Assembly (NCBI RefSeq): GCF_036250695.1
Contig: NZ_CP109427.1
Coordinates: forward strand, 8,122,001-8,186,000
Length of the DNA stretch: 64,000 nt
Direction: 5' to 3'
From: Streptomyces sp. NBC_01497
GTDB taxonomy: Bacteria; Actinomycetota; Actinomycetes; Streptomycetales; Streptomycetaceae
Numbering within the stretch: the first letter of the stretch is position 1; each line of letters begins with the position of its first letter. Shown piece after piece: positions 54,869 to 63,909 of this stretch. The notes under the pieces were generated by a model. The model was not told the DNA's origin. It did not search any database and worked only from the letters and a program-made list of their open reading frames with translations. Position numbers and translations under genes: made by a program.

Positions 54869-56560
54869 ATGCAGCATGCACGCTCGGCAGCCGCAATGGA
54901 CGCTGCCGCGTCCCGTCGTTCCGTGCGCCCGCGCACCGCGCTGACCACGGGCGCGGTCCTGCTCGCGGCCACGTCGCTGTGTGCCCTCAGCAGCGCGCAG
55001 GCGTCGACCCCCTCCACCGCCCGGCCCTTGGCGACCCACACCCCGCCCGCCGTCCGGCCCGTCGTCACGCGCACGGCGTCCACCGCCCACTGGACGACCC
55101 AGCAGGTGGCCCGGGGCCTGGAGGTGCGCACCGGCACGGTGACCGATTCCAAGGCGGCACCCGCGTGGACCATCACCGTGCAGGCGGCCACGACGGGACG
55201 GCTCTCCGGCGCCGCCGCGTGGGCCGAGGTAGGTCCGGGCGCCTGGGCCGACAGCACGGCGGGGAAACTGCGCGCTGACGGCTTCACGCCGCGCGTCGAC
55301 CGGGTCGACTGGCCGACCTACACCGACACTCCCCGCGGCCTGATGGGCGTGCGGGTCCGCGTCGGTTCGTACGGTACGCAGGCGGAGGCGACCACCGCGG
55401 CCAAGGCCGTCACGGCCGCCGGGTTCCACACCGCGGTCGAGTGGACGGGCTACGACGCCGACCAGGCGGCCGACGTGGAGAACCTGCACGTAGCGGTCAT
55501 CGATCCCCGCACCTTCGCGGGCACCGTCTCCGGCACGCACGACGGGAACGTCGCGCGGCGCGAGACCACGTCGTCCGTCGCCGCGAAACTGCACTCCCTG
55601 GTCGGGGTCAACGCGGGCTTCTTCGTGACCTCGGACAGCGACGGCGTGCAGGGCATCCAGTCGGGCCTCGGCGCGTACGACGGCCGCCTGGAGTCGATGT
55701 CCGCCGGCTCCCGCGCCGCGCTCGTCCTCGACGACGGCGGTCACCATGCCCGCGTGGCCGACCTGACCAGCACCGCCGTCGCCCAGGTGGGCGGGGCGCG
55801 GTACGCGGTCCAGGGCATCAACCGGGTGCCCGGTACCGTCCGCGACTGCGGCCGTCCGGGCGGCACGCCGAGCACGCGACCCTGGCAGGACGTCACCTGC
55901 CACGAGACGGACGACCTGGTGCTGTTCACGCCGGAGTTCGGGGCCGCCCTGCCGAAGGGGGCGGGCAGCCAAGCCGTGCTGGACAGCTCCGGCCGGGTCG
56001 TGTCGGCGGGCGCTCGCGGTGGCTCGGTGCCGGCCGGCGGCTCGGTGCTGCAGGGCATCGGGGGCGCCGCGGACTGGCTGAGCGCGCACGCGACGCCCGG
56101 GCGCCGCGTGGCCGTCGACGAGAGCGTGAAGGACGCGAGCGGGCACCGGGTCGTCCTCGGCAAGGGCGACAGCATCGTGAGCGCCGCCCCGACCCTGGTC
56201 AGGAACGGGCGGGTCAGTATCGACGCCGCGACCGAGGGCACGGTGGACCCGCAGGACCTCTCCTTCGGCTACGCGTGGGCCAACACCCGCCAGCCGCGGA
56301 CCATGGCCGGCATCGACGCGCGCGGCCGGCTGATTCTGGCCACCGTCGACGGCCGGCGGGCAGGCGGCAGTGAGGGCTTCACCCTGCAGGAGGCGGCCGC
56401 GTTCATGCGCTCGCTCGGCGCGGTACAGGCCCTCAACCTCGACGGTGGTGGTTCCACCGCCATGGCGGTGGATGGCGCGCTCGTCAACCACACGTCGGAC
56501 GCGACCGGCGAGCGCGCCGTCGGTGACACGGTCCAGGTGCTGCCCCGCACCGCCCACTGA
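54869..56560 (+). CDS. Secreted phosphodiester glycosidase (NAGPA/DUF2233) with SPOR-like domain
   Basis: An exported protein of 563 residues. After the signal (ALTTGAVLLAATSLCALSS) an SPOR-like segment (about 130-190; MGVRVRVGSYGTQAEATTAA) may bind peptidoglycan, followed by the NAGPA domain (about 200-560). NAGPA domains remove sugar-1-phosphate caps, such as GlcNAc-1-P from mannose-6-P in lysosomal targeting, or act on bacterial phosphoglycans. The conserved end LNLDGGGSTAMAVDGA is intact. GAGGAATC precedes the ATG. Lies directly before the operator-bearing glycosidase gene, suggesting joint action on phosphorylated mannans. Confidence 0.84.
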   Translation: MQHARSAAAMDAAASRRSVRPRTALTTGAVLLAATSLCALSSAQASTPSTARPLATHTPPAVRPVVTRTASTAHWTTQQVARGLEVRTGTVTDSKAAPAWTITVQAATTGRLSGAAAWAEVGPGAWADSTAGKLRADGFTPRVDRVDWPTYTDTPRGLMGVRVRVGSYGTQAEATTAAKAVTAAGFHTAVEWTGYDADQAADVENLHVAVIDPRTFAGTVSGTHDGNVARRETTSSVAAKLHSLVGVNAGFFVTSDSDGVQGIQSGLGAYDGRLESMSAGSRAALVLDDGGHHARVADLTSTAVAQVGGARYAVQGINRVPGTVRDCGRPGGTPSTRPWQDVTCHETDDLVLFTPEFGAALPKGAGSQAVLDSSGRVVSAGARGGSVPAGGSVLQGIGGAADWLSAHATPGRRVAVDESVKDASGHRVVLGKGDSIVSAAPTLVRNGRVSIDAATEGTVDPQDLSFGYAWANTRQPRTMAGIDARGRLILATVDGRRAGGSEGFTLQEAAAFMRSLGAVQALNLDGGGSTAMAVDGALVNHTSDATGERAVGDTVQVLPRTAH

Positions 56561-56714
56561 ACCGCACGGCCCGCCGGACCCGGCGGCGCCCACTGAAACC
56601 GCCCGGCCCGCCGGACCCGGCAGCGCCCACTGAAACCGCCCGGCCCGCACCGCCCGCACCGCCCGCTGAAACCGCCCGGCCCGGTCAGCCCGCACCGCCC
56701 GCTGAACCGCACCC
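56555..56714 (+). repeat. 36-bp tandem repeat starting at the stop codon
   Basis: Four units of 36 or 37 bp (56555-56590, 56591-56627, 56628-56663, 56664-56699) plus a partial fifth. Each starts CACTGA or CGCTGA followed by AACCGC or AAACCGCCCGG. The first unit contains the stop codon of the phosphodiester glycosidase, so the gene end itself has been duplicated into the 3' region. Confidence 0.85.
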
Positions 56715-56885
56715 CAAGAACCGGTATCGCGTGAACCCGCACCCCATGGCGCTGTCGTCCCGCACCCGCGCGGGGCGACGGTGCCCGCGCAGGACCGGGC
56801 CGCCCCGGGCGCTGCCACCCGCCGGGCCGGCCGTAGGCCCTCTTGACAGTCCAGCACGCTCTGCCTAGGTTCCGAGCGCTCGTAA

Positions 56886-56897
56886 GACATCGTTGTC
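56886..56897. promoter_or_regulatory. LacI-type operator before the (alpha/alpha)6 glycosidase gene
   Basis: GACATCGTTGTC differs by one base from GACAACGTTGTC of the GH2 and GH92 genes. It lies 18 nt before ATG 56916, in a range that would block initiation or overlap the promoter. Confidence 0.65.
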
Positions 56898-56915
56898 GAG
56901 GCGTGGGAGTCGGCT

Positions 56916-58526
56916 ATGACGGCACGGCAGGGCACTACCTCCCGGCGGGGTTTCCTGGTCGCGGGGGCGGCGGCGGCCGGAGCCGCCGGCCTTACGGCGA
57001 CGGGGGCCGAGGCGACGGGAGCGGAGGCGGCGGCACCCACGGTGCGCCGGGTCGTGTACGACCTTCCGACACTCTCCTTCGACGCGTCGCCGGTGCAGCG
57101 AAAGCTCGGAACCCTCTACGAGTCGGCGCTCACCGACGTGGTCGGCATCAACACCACCTACGCCGATCCGGCCACGTACGACAAGGCCGGACTCGTCAGT
57201 TATCCCCCGGGGACTCTGGTACGGGCCGGCGGCGGGTACCCCGAACCGCAGCGGTGGACGCGGGACGCCGCCATCAATGCGTGGAGCGCGGTCAGCCTGC
57301 TCGGCCCGTCCGTCGGCGAGAACACCCTGTGGTCGGTGATCGACCCGGGGAAAACGGACGGCACGCCGGTCGTGCAGCAGGACAACCAGTGGTGGGACCA
57401 GGTCGTCTGGATCGTCGGGGCCTGGAACCACTACCTCGTCACCGGCGAGCGCGGCTTCCTCACGACCGCCTACGGTGTAGCCGCCCGCACACTGGACCTG
57501 CGCACCGCACAGAACTTCAACGCCGCCGCCGGCCTCTTCCAGGGCCCCGGATACATGAACGACGGCATCGCCGGCTATCCGGCGCCGCCCTGGGCGGCGG
57601 GGATCGACTCCAGCTTCGTGCTCGACTACCCGCACACCGACGAGTTGATGGTGCTGTCGACCAACTGCCTCTACTACGGCGCCTATCAGGCCATCGAGGG
57701 CATGGCCGCGACGCTCGGCCACACCTCGGCCGCCGCCGGGTACCGGAAGGCCGCCGCGTCCCTGCGGTCCGCGATCGACCAGCACCTGTGGCGCGAGGAC
57801 GCCGGGACGTACGGCTACCTGGTGCACGGCGGGGACGCGCGGGCCGGACGGCTCGACACCTCGCAGGAGGGTGCCGGGCTCGCGCTCGCGGTCCTGTTCG
57901 GCGTGGCTGACGGACGCAGGACCCGGCTGCTGCTCGACGGCGCGCACTGGCAGCCACGCGGCATCGTCAACGTCTGGCCGCACTTCCCGCGTTTCAGCGA
58001 CGAGCACCCGGGCCGCCACAACGTGATGGTGTGGCCGATGGTCCACTCGCTGTTCGGGCACGCGGCAGCGCAGGGCGGCAGGACCGACCTGTTCGCCCGC
58101 GCCGTCACTGATCTCGCCGGGCTCGTCCAGGGCACGGGCAACAGCTTCTACGAGCTGTACGACTCCGTGACGGGCGAGGCCGACGGCGGCTGGCAGACCG
58201 GCGGCAGCGGCGAGGACACACATTTCGACTCGCAGCCCGACCAGGCCTGGTCCGCCACCGGCTACCTGCGGCTCATCCATCACGGCCTGTTCGGCCTCCG
58301 CCTGGCGGCAGACGGGCTGCGGTTCGCACCGGCGCTCCCCGAGGGCTGGGGGAACGTGTCCCTGCGCGGGCTGGCGTACCGGGACATGACGCTCGACATC
58401 GAGCTGACCGGTGCGGGCGACCGGATCCACGACTGTGTGATCGACGGTCGGCGCCCCCGCACGCCGACGCTGTCCGCGCACGGCACCGGTCACCACACAA
58501 TCCGTATCGCACTCGCCGGCGCGTGA
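56916..58526 (+). CDS. Tat-exported (alpha/alpha)6-barrel glycosidase, GH63/trehalase-like
   Basis: An exported protein of 536 residues. The Tat signal has the twin arginine at residues 10-11 (TSRRGFLVAGAAAAG). The remainder is helical with features of (alpha/alpha)6 glycosidases: PEPQRWTRDAAINAWSAVSL (about 105-125), QDNQWWDQVVWIVGAWNHYL, and NSFYELYDSVTGEADGGWQT near 405. It resembles unnamed Streptomyces Tat-exported glycosidases and the GH63/GH37 fold group. Exact substrate unknown. The upstream operator shared with GH2 and GH92 genes suggests a mannan- or N-glycan-related step, for example alpha-glucose or alpha-mannose removal. It follows the phosphodiester glycosidase by 355 bp. Confidence 0.75.
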   Translation: MTARQGTTSRRGFLVAGAAAAGAAGLTATGAEATGAEAAAPTVRRVVYDLPTLSFDASPVQRKLGTLYESALTDVVGINTTYADPATYDKAGLVSYPPGTLVRAGGGYPEPQRWTRDAAINAWSAVSLLGPSVGENTLWSVIDPGKTDGTPVVQQDNQWWDQVVWIVGAWNHYLVTGERGFLTTAYGVAARTLDLRTAQNFNAAAGLFQGPGYMNDGIAGYPAPPWAAGIDSSFVLDYPHTDELMVLSTNCLYYGAYQAIEGMAATLGHTSAAAGYRKAAASLRSAIDQHLWREDAGTYGYLVHGGDARAGRLDTSQEGAGLALAVLFGVADGRRTRLLLDGAHWQPRGIVNVWPHFPRFSDEHPGRHNVMVWPMVHSLFGHAAAQGGRTDLFARAVTDLAGLVQGTGNSFYELYDSVTGEADGGWQTGGSGEDTHFDSQPDQAWSATGYLRLIHHGLFGLRLAADGLRFAPALPEGWGNVSLRGLAYRDMTLDIELTGAGDRIHDCVIDGRRPRTPTLSAHGTGHHTIRIALAGA

Positions 58527-58986
58527 TAACCGGGCCTTCTTCGACCACCGGTTTCTTTGCACGCCCGGCCGCTCCCGGGGAGCCCTGGACATCGGGCCTC
58601 TGCTCGGAACACCCGGGCCGGCCGACGCGGCGCGGACCGGGCCGGCCGGCGGGGGGAGGCTCGGCGCCTGGTGAGGCAATGGCCGTTGTCGGGGTCGGTG
58701 GTCAGGCCCGGACGGGCCAGAGCCCTGGCGGGCACCGGTGGGAAGGCCATCGCCCGCTGCCCGGTGCCGCGCCCTTCCCGCTCATCGCACACCGCACACC
58801 GCACACCGTCCCCGCCCCGGCCTTCCGCCCATCGCACACTGCGGACCGCCCGGGCCGTCGGTGGCACATCAGCATGGCCATGAAAATATGATCATTTTGG
58901 CTGGCATTCACACCACCGTCGCCGACACGCCCGGGCAGGGTCCATAGGTTCGCCATACCCCCCACCCCTTCCGGAGGTGTTGATCC
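58527..58986. other. Intergenic stretch before the phospholipase gene
   Basis: No gene. It contains a heptamer repeat CGCACAC three times (58786-58806) and an AT-rich palindrome at 58883-58898, AAAATATGATCATTTT, striking in this GC-rich setting and probably part of the phospholipase promoter. Confidence 0.5.
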
Positions 58987-61176
58987 ATGTCTGACCTGTC
59001 CCGCAGAGGCTTCATCGGCGCAGCCACCGCGATCACCGGCGCCGCCGCTGTCGGCGGTGTCACCGCGCCCGCCGCCGAGGCCGCAGCGGCCCCCAAGCGG
59101 AAGCCGCACGGTGACATCCGCGACATCAAGCGCGTCGTGGTCCTGATGCAGGAGAACCGCAGCTTCGACCACTACTTCGGTTCCCTGCGCGGTGTCCGCG
59201 GCTTCGGTGACCGTTCCACGACCCAGCTGCCGGGTGGCCTTTCGGTCTTCGAGCAGCCGTTGTCGACACCCGGCCAGCCGCTCACCGGGACGCAGTACCC
59301 GTGGCGCCTCGCGGACGCGCCCGTTTCCGCCTACCCGGCGGGCCACCAGCCGCCCAGCTCCGAGGTCGGTGCCCAGAACTACGGCGGGACGGACCACAGC
59401 TGGGAGTCCCAGCACACCGCCTGGTACGGCGGCCTGATGAACGCCTGGTACGTGAGCAAGGGCGGCCCGACCACCCTCGGCTACCTGGACCGCAGGGACC
59501 TGCCGTTCCACTACGCCCTGGCGGACGAGTACACGGTCGGCGACGCCTACCACTGCTCGGTGCTCAGCGCGACGGGCCCGAACCGCACCTACCACTGGGG
59601 CGGCACCATCGACGCCGCCAACAAGTACAGCAGCTACACCGCCTACAGCGGTGGCGACGAGCTCGGCCGCAACCTCCTCTGGGAGTCGTACGCCGAGACC
59701 CTGCAGAAGGCCGGGATGACCTGGAAGGTCTACCAGGGCAGCGACAACTACGGCGACAACGGCCTGGAGTACTTCAAGACGTTCGCCCAGCACGACCCGG
59801 GGCAGGGCGGCACCGCGGCGCCCGGCAACGTCTACTACGACAACGGTGTCGCGATCGTCCCGGAGCCGCACGACCCGGAGACCGGCAACGCGGACAACCT
59901 GGCCCTCGCGATCAAGAAGGACGTGCTGGCCGGCACGCTGCCGCAGGTGTCGTGGGTGGTGACGAACCAGCGCTACTCGGAGCACCCCGACGGCGCGCCC
60001 ACCGACGGCGCGTACTACGTGCACGAGGTGCTCAAGGCACTCAACGCCGACCCCGACGTCTTCAACTCGACGCTGGTCATCATCAACTTCGACGAGAACG
60101 ACGGCCAGTTCGACCACGTACCGCCGCCGGTCCCCGCCCCCGGGGAGGCCGACGAGTTCGTCGCGGGCACCGACCTGTCCCAGTATGGCCTCTCGGCGCC
60201 CGCTCCGGTGGGCCTCGGCTTCCGGGTGCCGTTGCTGCTGGTCTCGCCCTGGACGCGCGGTGGCTGGGTGACCTCGGAGGTCTCCGACCACACCTCGGTG
60301 ATCCAGTTCATGGAGAAGTGGTCCGGCGCGCTCGGCAAGCCGGCCATCAGCCCGAACATCAGCGCCTGGCGCCGCAAGGTCTGTGGTGACCTGACCGGGG
60401 CCTTCGACTTCACGTCTCCGGTGTACGGGCTGCCGCGGCTGCCCAGTCTCGAACCCATCGGTGAGCCGGTCGGCTACGCCCCGCCCGTGACCACGAACAA
60501 GATGCCGAAGCAGGAGTCCGGTACGAAGAAGGCCCGGCCGCTGCCGTACCAGCCCAACGCGAACCTCGTCGGGTTCACGCGGCACGCCGGCGGACCCGCG
60601 ACAGCGAAGCTTGAGTTCAGCAACAACGGCTCGCACGTGACCAAGGCCAGCCACTTCTCCGTCTACAACAACCGCGCGGACTCCCCGTCGCTGGCGGACT
60701 ACCCGGCGAAGTTCCCGGGGCAGTACACGGTCGACGGCTCCAGGAGCGGTTCGCGGACCGTGGCCGGGACCGCGCCGGTGGGCAAGGACGCGAACGACTC
60801 CGCCTACGACATCACGGTCGTCGGACCGAACCGGTTCCTGCGCCGTTTCACGGGCGACGTCGACGCCGCGGGCAGCACCGCGCAGGTGGAGGCCGAGTAC
60901 CAGCAGGAGGGTCACGGTTCGCGGCCCGGGCTCGCGCTGCGGCTGACCAACGACGGGCACAAGGCCGTGACGTTCACGGTCCGCTCGGACCACTACCTCA
61001 AGGACCGCACGGTGACCTACCACGTCCCCGCGCGCGGTCACGCGACCCACACGGTCGACCCGTTGAACAAGAGCGACGGCTGGTACGACCTGACGGTGAA
61101 GCTCAGTGGCGACTCGTCGTGGTCGCGCCAGTACATCGGCCACATGGAGGACGGCTCGCGCAGCGTCACCGGCTGA
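58987..61176 (+). CDS. plc: Secreted phosphocholine-type phospholipase C
   Basis: A Tat-exported enzyme of 729 residues. The Tat signal has SRRGFIGAATAITGAA at residues 5-20, and ENRSFDHYFG (about 54-63) is the hallmark of the acid-phosphatase-like PLC family, with later DENDGQFDHVPPP and DHTSVIQFMEKW. The catalytic part ends near residue 500; two C-terminal DUF756-like beta domains (about 510-620 and 630-725) follow. It hydrolyses phosphatidylcholine or sphingomyelin, freeing phosphocholine. GGAGG eight bases before ATG 58987. Possibly used to get phosphate or to damage fungal membranes. Confidence 0.9.
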   Translation: MSDLSRRGFIGAATAITGAAAVGGVTAPAAEAAAAPKRKPHGDIRDIKRVVVLMQENRSFDHYFGSLRGVRGFGDRSTTQLPGGLSVFEQPLSTPGQPLTGTQYPWRLADAPVSAYPAGHQPPSSEVGAQNYGGTDHSWESQHTAWYGGLMNAWYVSKGGPTTLGYLDRRDLPFHYALADEYTVGDAYHCSVLSATGPNRTYHWGGTIDAANKYSSYTAYSGGDELGRNLLWESYAETLQKAGMTWKVYQGSDNYGDNGLEYFKTFAQHDPGQGGTAAPGNVYYDNGVAIVPEPHDPETGNADNLALAIKKDVLAGTLPQVSWVVTNQRYSEHPDGAPTDGAYYVHEVLKALNADPDVFNSTLVIINFDENDGQFDHVPPPVPAPGEADEFVAGTDLSQYGLSAPAPVGLGFRVPLLLVSPWTRGGWVTSEVSDHTSVIQFMEKWSGALGKPAISPNISAWRRKVCGDLTGAFDFTSPVYGLPRLPSLEPIGEPVGYAPPVTTNKMPKQESGTKKARPLPYQPNANLVGFTRHAGGPATAKLEFSNNGSHVTKASHFSVYNNRADSPSLADYPAKFPGQYTVDGSRSGSRTVAGTAPVGKDANDSAYDITVVGPNRFLRRFTGDVDAAGSTAQVEAEYQQEGHGSRPGLALRLTNDGHKAVTFTVRSDHYLKDRTVTYHVPARGHATHTVDPLNKSDGWYDLTVKLSGDSSWSRQYIGHMEDGSRSVTG

Positions 61177-61269
61177 TCCCGGCGACACTCCGGGCGGGCC
61201 CGGCGGTTCCACCCCCGAGGGGGCGAGCTGCCGGGCCCCGCTCGTACCCGGGGGGCGCGCCCTCGCCAC

Positions 61270-62133
61270 GGAGGGCTCGCCTCGGCCCGGGCCGAGCAGG
61301 GCCGCGTGCGGGAGGCCCGCGAACTGGCCGAGCGCGCCCTGGCCCTGCATCCCCGTTCGGGCGTCGCCGATCATGCCCTCGCCCACGCCCGGCACGAGAG
61401 GGGTTGGGGCCGGGCCGGCGTCGACTTCCTCGACGCATGGCTCGCAGAGGATCCGCAGGCGGTGCAGTCCCGCCACCTCCACTGGCATGCCGCGCTGCAG
61501 TCGCTCGTCTGCGGTGACTTCACCGACGCGCGGCGGCGGGCCGACACGGCGCTCGCCCGCACGGATGTCGGCATGCGCGCGGCCACCAACTGGCGGCTGC
61601 TGCTGGCGGGACAGACACCGGCAGGCCGCACGGACCCCGAGAAGGTCAGGGAACTGCTTGCCGCGCCGGGCGGGATGACGGAGGTCTTCCACACGTTCAA
61701 CCTGGCGCCGGCCCTCGCGGTGGAGGCCGCCACCGATGACCTCCACGCGCTGGCACGGCGGGCCGCGGCGGACGAGCGCCCCGACTACCGTGAGGTGCTG
61801 GCCCCCGTGGTCCTGGCGCCGGCCGAGGTCACCGCGGGTCGGCCGCGCGCGGCGGTGAACCTGCTGGGCGGTCTCGGCGGCACGGCGGCGCGGATCGGCG
61901 GAGTGCGGGTGGAACGGGAGATCGTCCAGGACACCCTGGCCCGCGCACTCGTGGACGCGGGCGAGCCCGCACGGGCGGCGGGACTGCTGCACCACCGCAT
62001 CTCCACCCGCCGCCATCACACCTACGAGGACCTGCTCCTGGCCATGCGAACACCGACGGGGGCGGAGGTGCCCGGCGGAGTGGACGGCGGCGACGTCTCG
62101 GGAACGGCGCGCTCGGCGAGGGCGAGGGGGTGA
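61270..62133 (+). pseudogene. N-terminally truncated TPR-like protein
   Basis: The frame reads RHGGLASARAEQGRVREARE, then LAERALALHPRSGVADHALA and SRHLHWHAALQSLVCGDFTDAR, the C-terminal 280 residues or so of a tetratricopeptide-repeat protein that is normally some 430-450 residues long. Upstream, coding bias stops near 61270 without a proper start or ribosome site; GTG 61306 is available but would begin in mid-helix. The N-terminal third is missing, so this is a truncated gene or a fragment left by deletion next to the phospholipase gene. Confidence 0.65.
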
Positions 62134-62685
62134 TCGTCGCTGGCGCGCCGTGCTTCCGCCTCCCGACGTGCACGGGGGAAGTGGGCAAGGCAGACCTGGT
62201 CACGTTCCGCGGTACCGGTGGTGGAGGGGGCCCGGTGGTCGAGTCTTGGCCGGGAGGCGCGCCGGCCGCGAAGCTGAGGTACGGGTCTCCCTCGCGGGAG
62301 GGGGCGCTGGGTATCCGCCGCGCGACTGTACGGGCGGATACGTGCCGCGGCCGGCGGGCCGGCCCGGGATGCCTGCGCGACGGACGTGGCCTCCATGCAT
62401 GCGGGGGGCGGGTCGCACTCGTGGCGGCCCTGGCCGTTCCGACATGTCGCGTGACGGTACGCCGGGGCACCGGACGTTACGGGGAGTCACCGCAGGACGG
62501 TGCACACCGCCCGGCCCGCGCCGGGTCGGGGTGCTGATCAGCGAACACAGGCGCCTGCCCGGCGGAAAGGCCGGAACCGACGGTTGGACGGCCCGATGCG
62601 GGTACCCCTTAGCTGTGCGGCCCGTTGTTCCGACGCCACCCGTGGGCGCCGGACGCGGGCGGCTGTCGATCCGAGGGGCCACGCC
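62134..62685. other. Intergenic region without visible genes
   Basis: Open frames on both strands lack codon bias. The last 40 bases hold the ribosome site of the next gene. Confidence 0.4.
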
Positions 62686-63909
62686 ATGACGTCTTCGCAC
62701 GACATCGCGTCCATGCTCGCCGGCCTGCTGCGCGAGAGCCACAGCACGAACTTCGACGACCTGCCCGCGCTCGTGGAGCGTCACGCCGCTGCCGCGGGCC
62801 TCGGACGTGTGCGCATCCTGCTGGCCGACCTGCAGGAGGACATCCTGAGGCAAGTGACGGGTCGCGGGCGTGACGCCGGCGAGGGCGGTCAGGAGATGCG
62901 CATCGAGGGGACGCTGGCAGGGCGGGCCTACCAGACCATCCAGGAGGTCACCTCGCCCGACCTGCGCCAGCGCTGGCTCCCCGTCCTGGACGGCACCGCA
63001 CGACTCGGTGTACTGGGCATCGAGAGCGGGCCCGGCCCAGTGGCGCAGGGGACGCAGGGGACGCAGAGCGTCGAGGCGGCGCGGGCCCTCGCCTCGGCAG
63101 TGGGCCTTCTGGTGGTCTCCAAACGGGCCAACAGCGACTCGTACGACAGACTCACGCGCGTCCGGACGATGAACGTCGTGGCCGAGATGCAGTGGACGCT
63201 GATGCCGCCGCGGTTCTTCGCGAACGACCGCGTCAGGATCAGCGCGGCGATGGAGCCCGCGTACCACATCGCGGGGGACGCCTTCGACTACGCGCTCGCG
63301 GGTGACGTCGTGCACCTGGCCCTCTTCGACGCCATGGGCCACGACATCGCCGCAGGTCTCAGCGCGAGCCTGGCCATGGCCGCCTGCCGCAACAAACGAC
63401 GGCAGGACGCCACGGTCAAGGAGGTCAGCGTCGCCGTCGACGAGGTACTCGGCGACCAGTTCGGGCAGGAGCACTACGCGACCGGCCTCCTGGCCGACGT
63501 CGACCTGCGCACCGGCGCGGTGACCTGGGTCAACCGGGGCCATCACCCGCCTGTGGTGGTTCGCGGGGAGCGGTGGGCCGCTTCCCTGGAGTGCCCGCCC
63601 TCCCATCCCATGGGAACCGGCCTCGGCCTTCCCGTCACCGTCTGCCACGGGCAACTGGAGCCCGGGGACCGGATCATCTTCTACACCGACGGGATCATCG
63701 AGGCCCGGGACAGCGCGGGAAACGAGTTCGGCCTGGAGCGGTTCCTCGACTTCATCGTCCGGCAGCACGCCGACCAGCTGCCGGTCGCGGAGACGTTGCG
63801 CCGCCTCATCCACGCCGTCCTGCGCCACCACGAGGGAAGGCTCGACGACGACGCCACCGTCATGGTCTGCGAGTGGCTGGGGCCCGGGGACCCCGTACCG
63901 CCTCCGTGA
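62686..63909 (+). CDS. GAF-PP2C (SpoIIE-type) phosphatase, intact
   Basis: A 407-residue cytoplasmic serine phosphatase. An N-terminal GAF-like sensor (about 20-150) precedes the PP2C domain (about 175-400). Metal ligands are present: GDAFDYAL (about 199), FDAMGHDIAAG, NRGHHPPVVV, FYTDGIIEARD and LDDDATVMV. It most likely dephosphorylates an anti-anti-sigma factor in a stress or development pathway. ATG 62686 has GAGGGG eight bases upstream. Contrast with the paralogue at 48.7-51 kb, whose PP2C site is degraded. Confidence 0.88.
   Translation: MTSSHDIASMLAGLLRESHSTNFDDLPALVERHAAAAGLGRVRILLADLQEDILRQVTGRGRDAGEGGQEMRIEGTLAGRAYQTIQEVTSPDLRQRWLPVLDGTARLGVLGIESGPGPVAQGTQGTQSVEAARALASAVGLLVVSKRANSDSYDRLTRVRTMNVVAEMQWTLMPPRFFANDRVRISAAMEPAYHIAGDAFDYALAGDVVHLALFDAMGHDIAAGLSASLAMAACRNKRRQDATVKEVSVAVDEVLGDQFGQEHYATGLLADVDLRTGAVTWVNRGHHPPVVVRGERWAASLECPPSHPMGTGLGLPVTVCHGQLEPGDRIIFYTDGIIEARDSAGNEFGLERFLDFIVRQHADQLPVAETLRRLIHAVLRHHEGRLDDDATVMVCEWLGPGDPVPPP

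Noticed and set aside
58908..58955. PHO-box-like ATTCACACC and GTTCGCC elements before the phospholipase gene
   Set aside because: They are about 40 bp apart and not tandem 11-bp repeats as required for PhoP sites.
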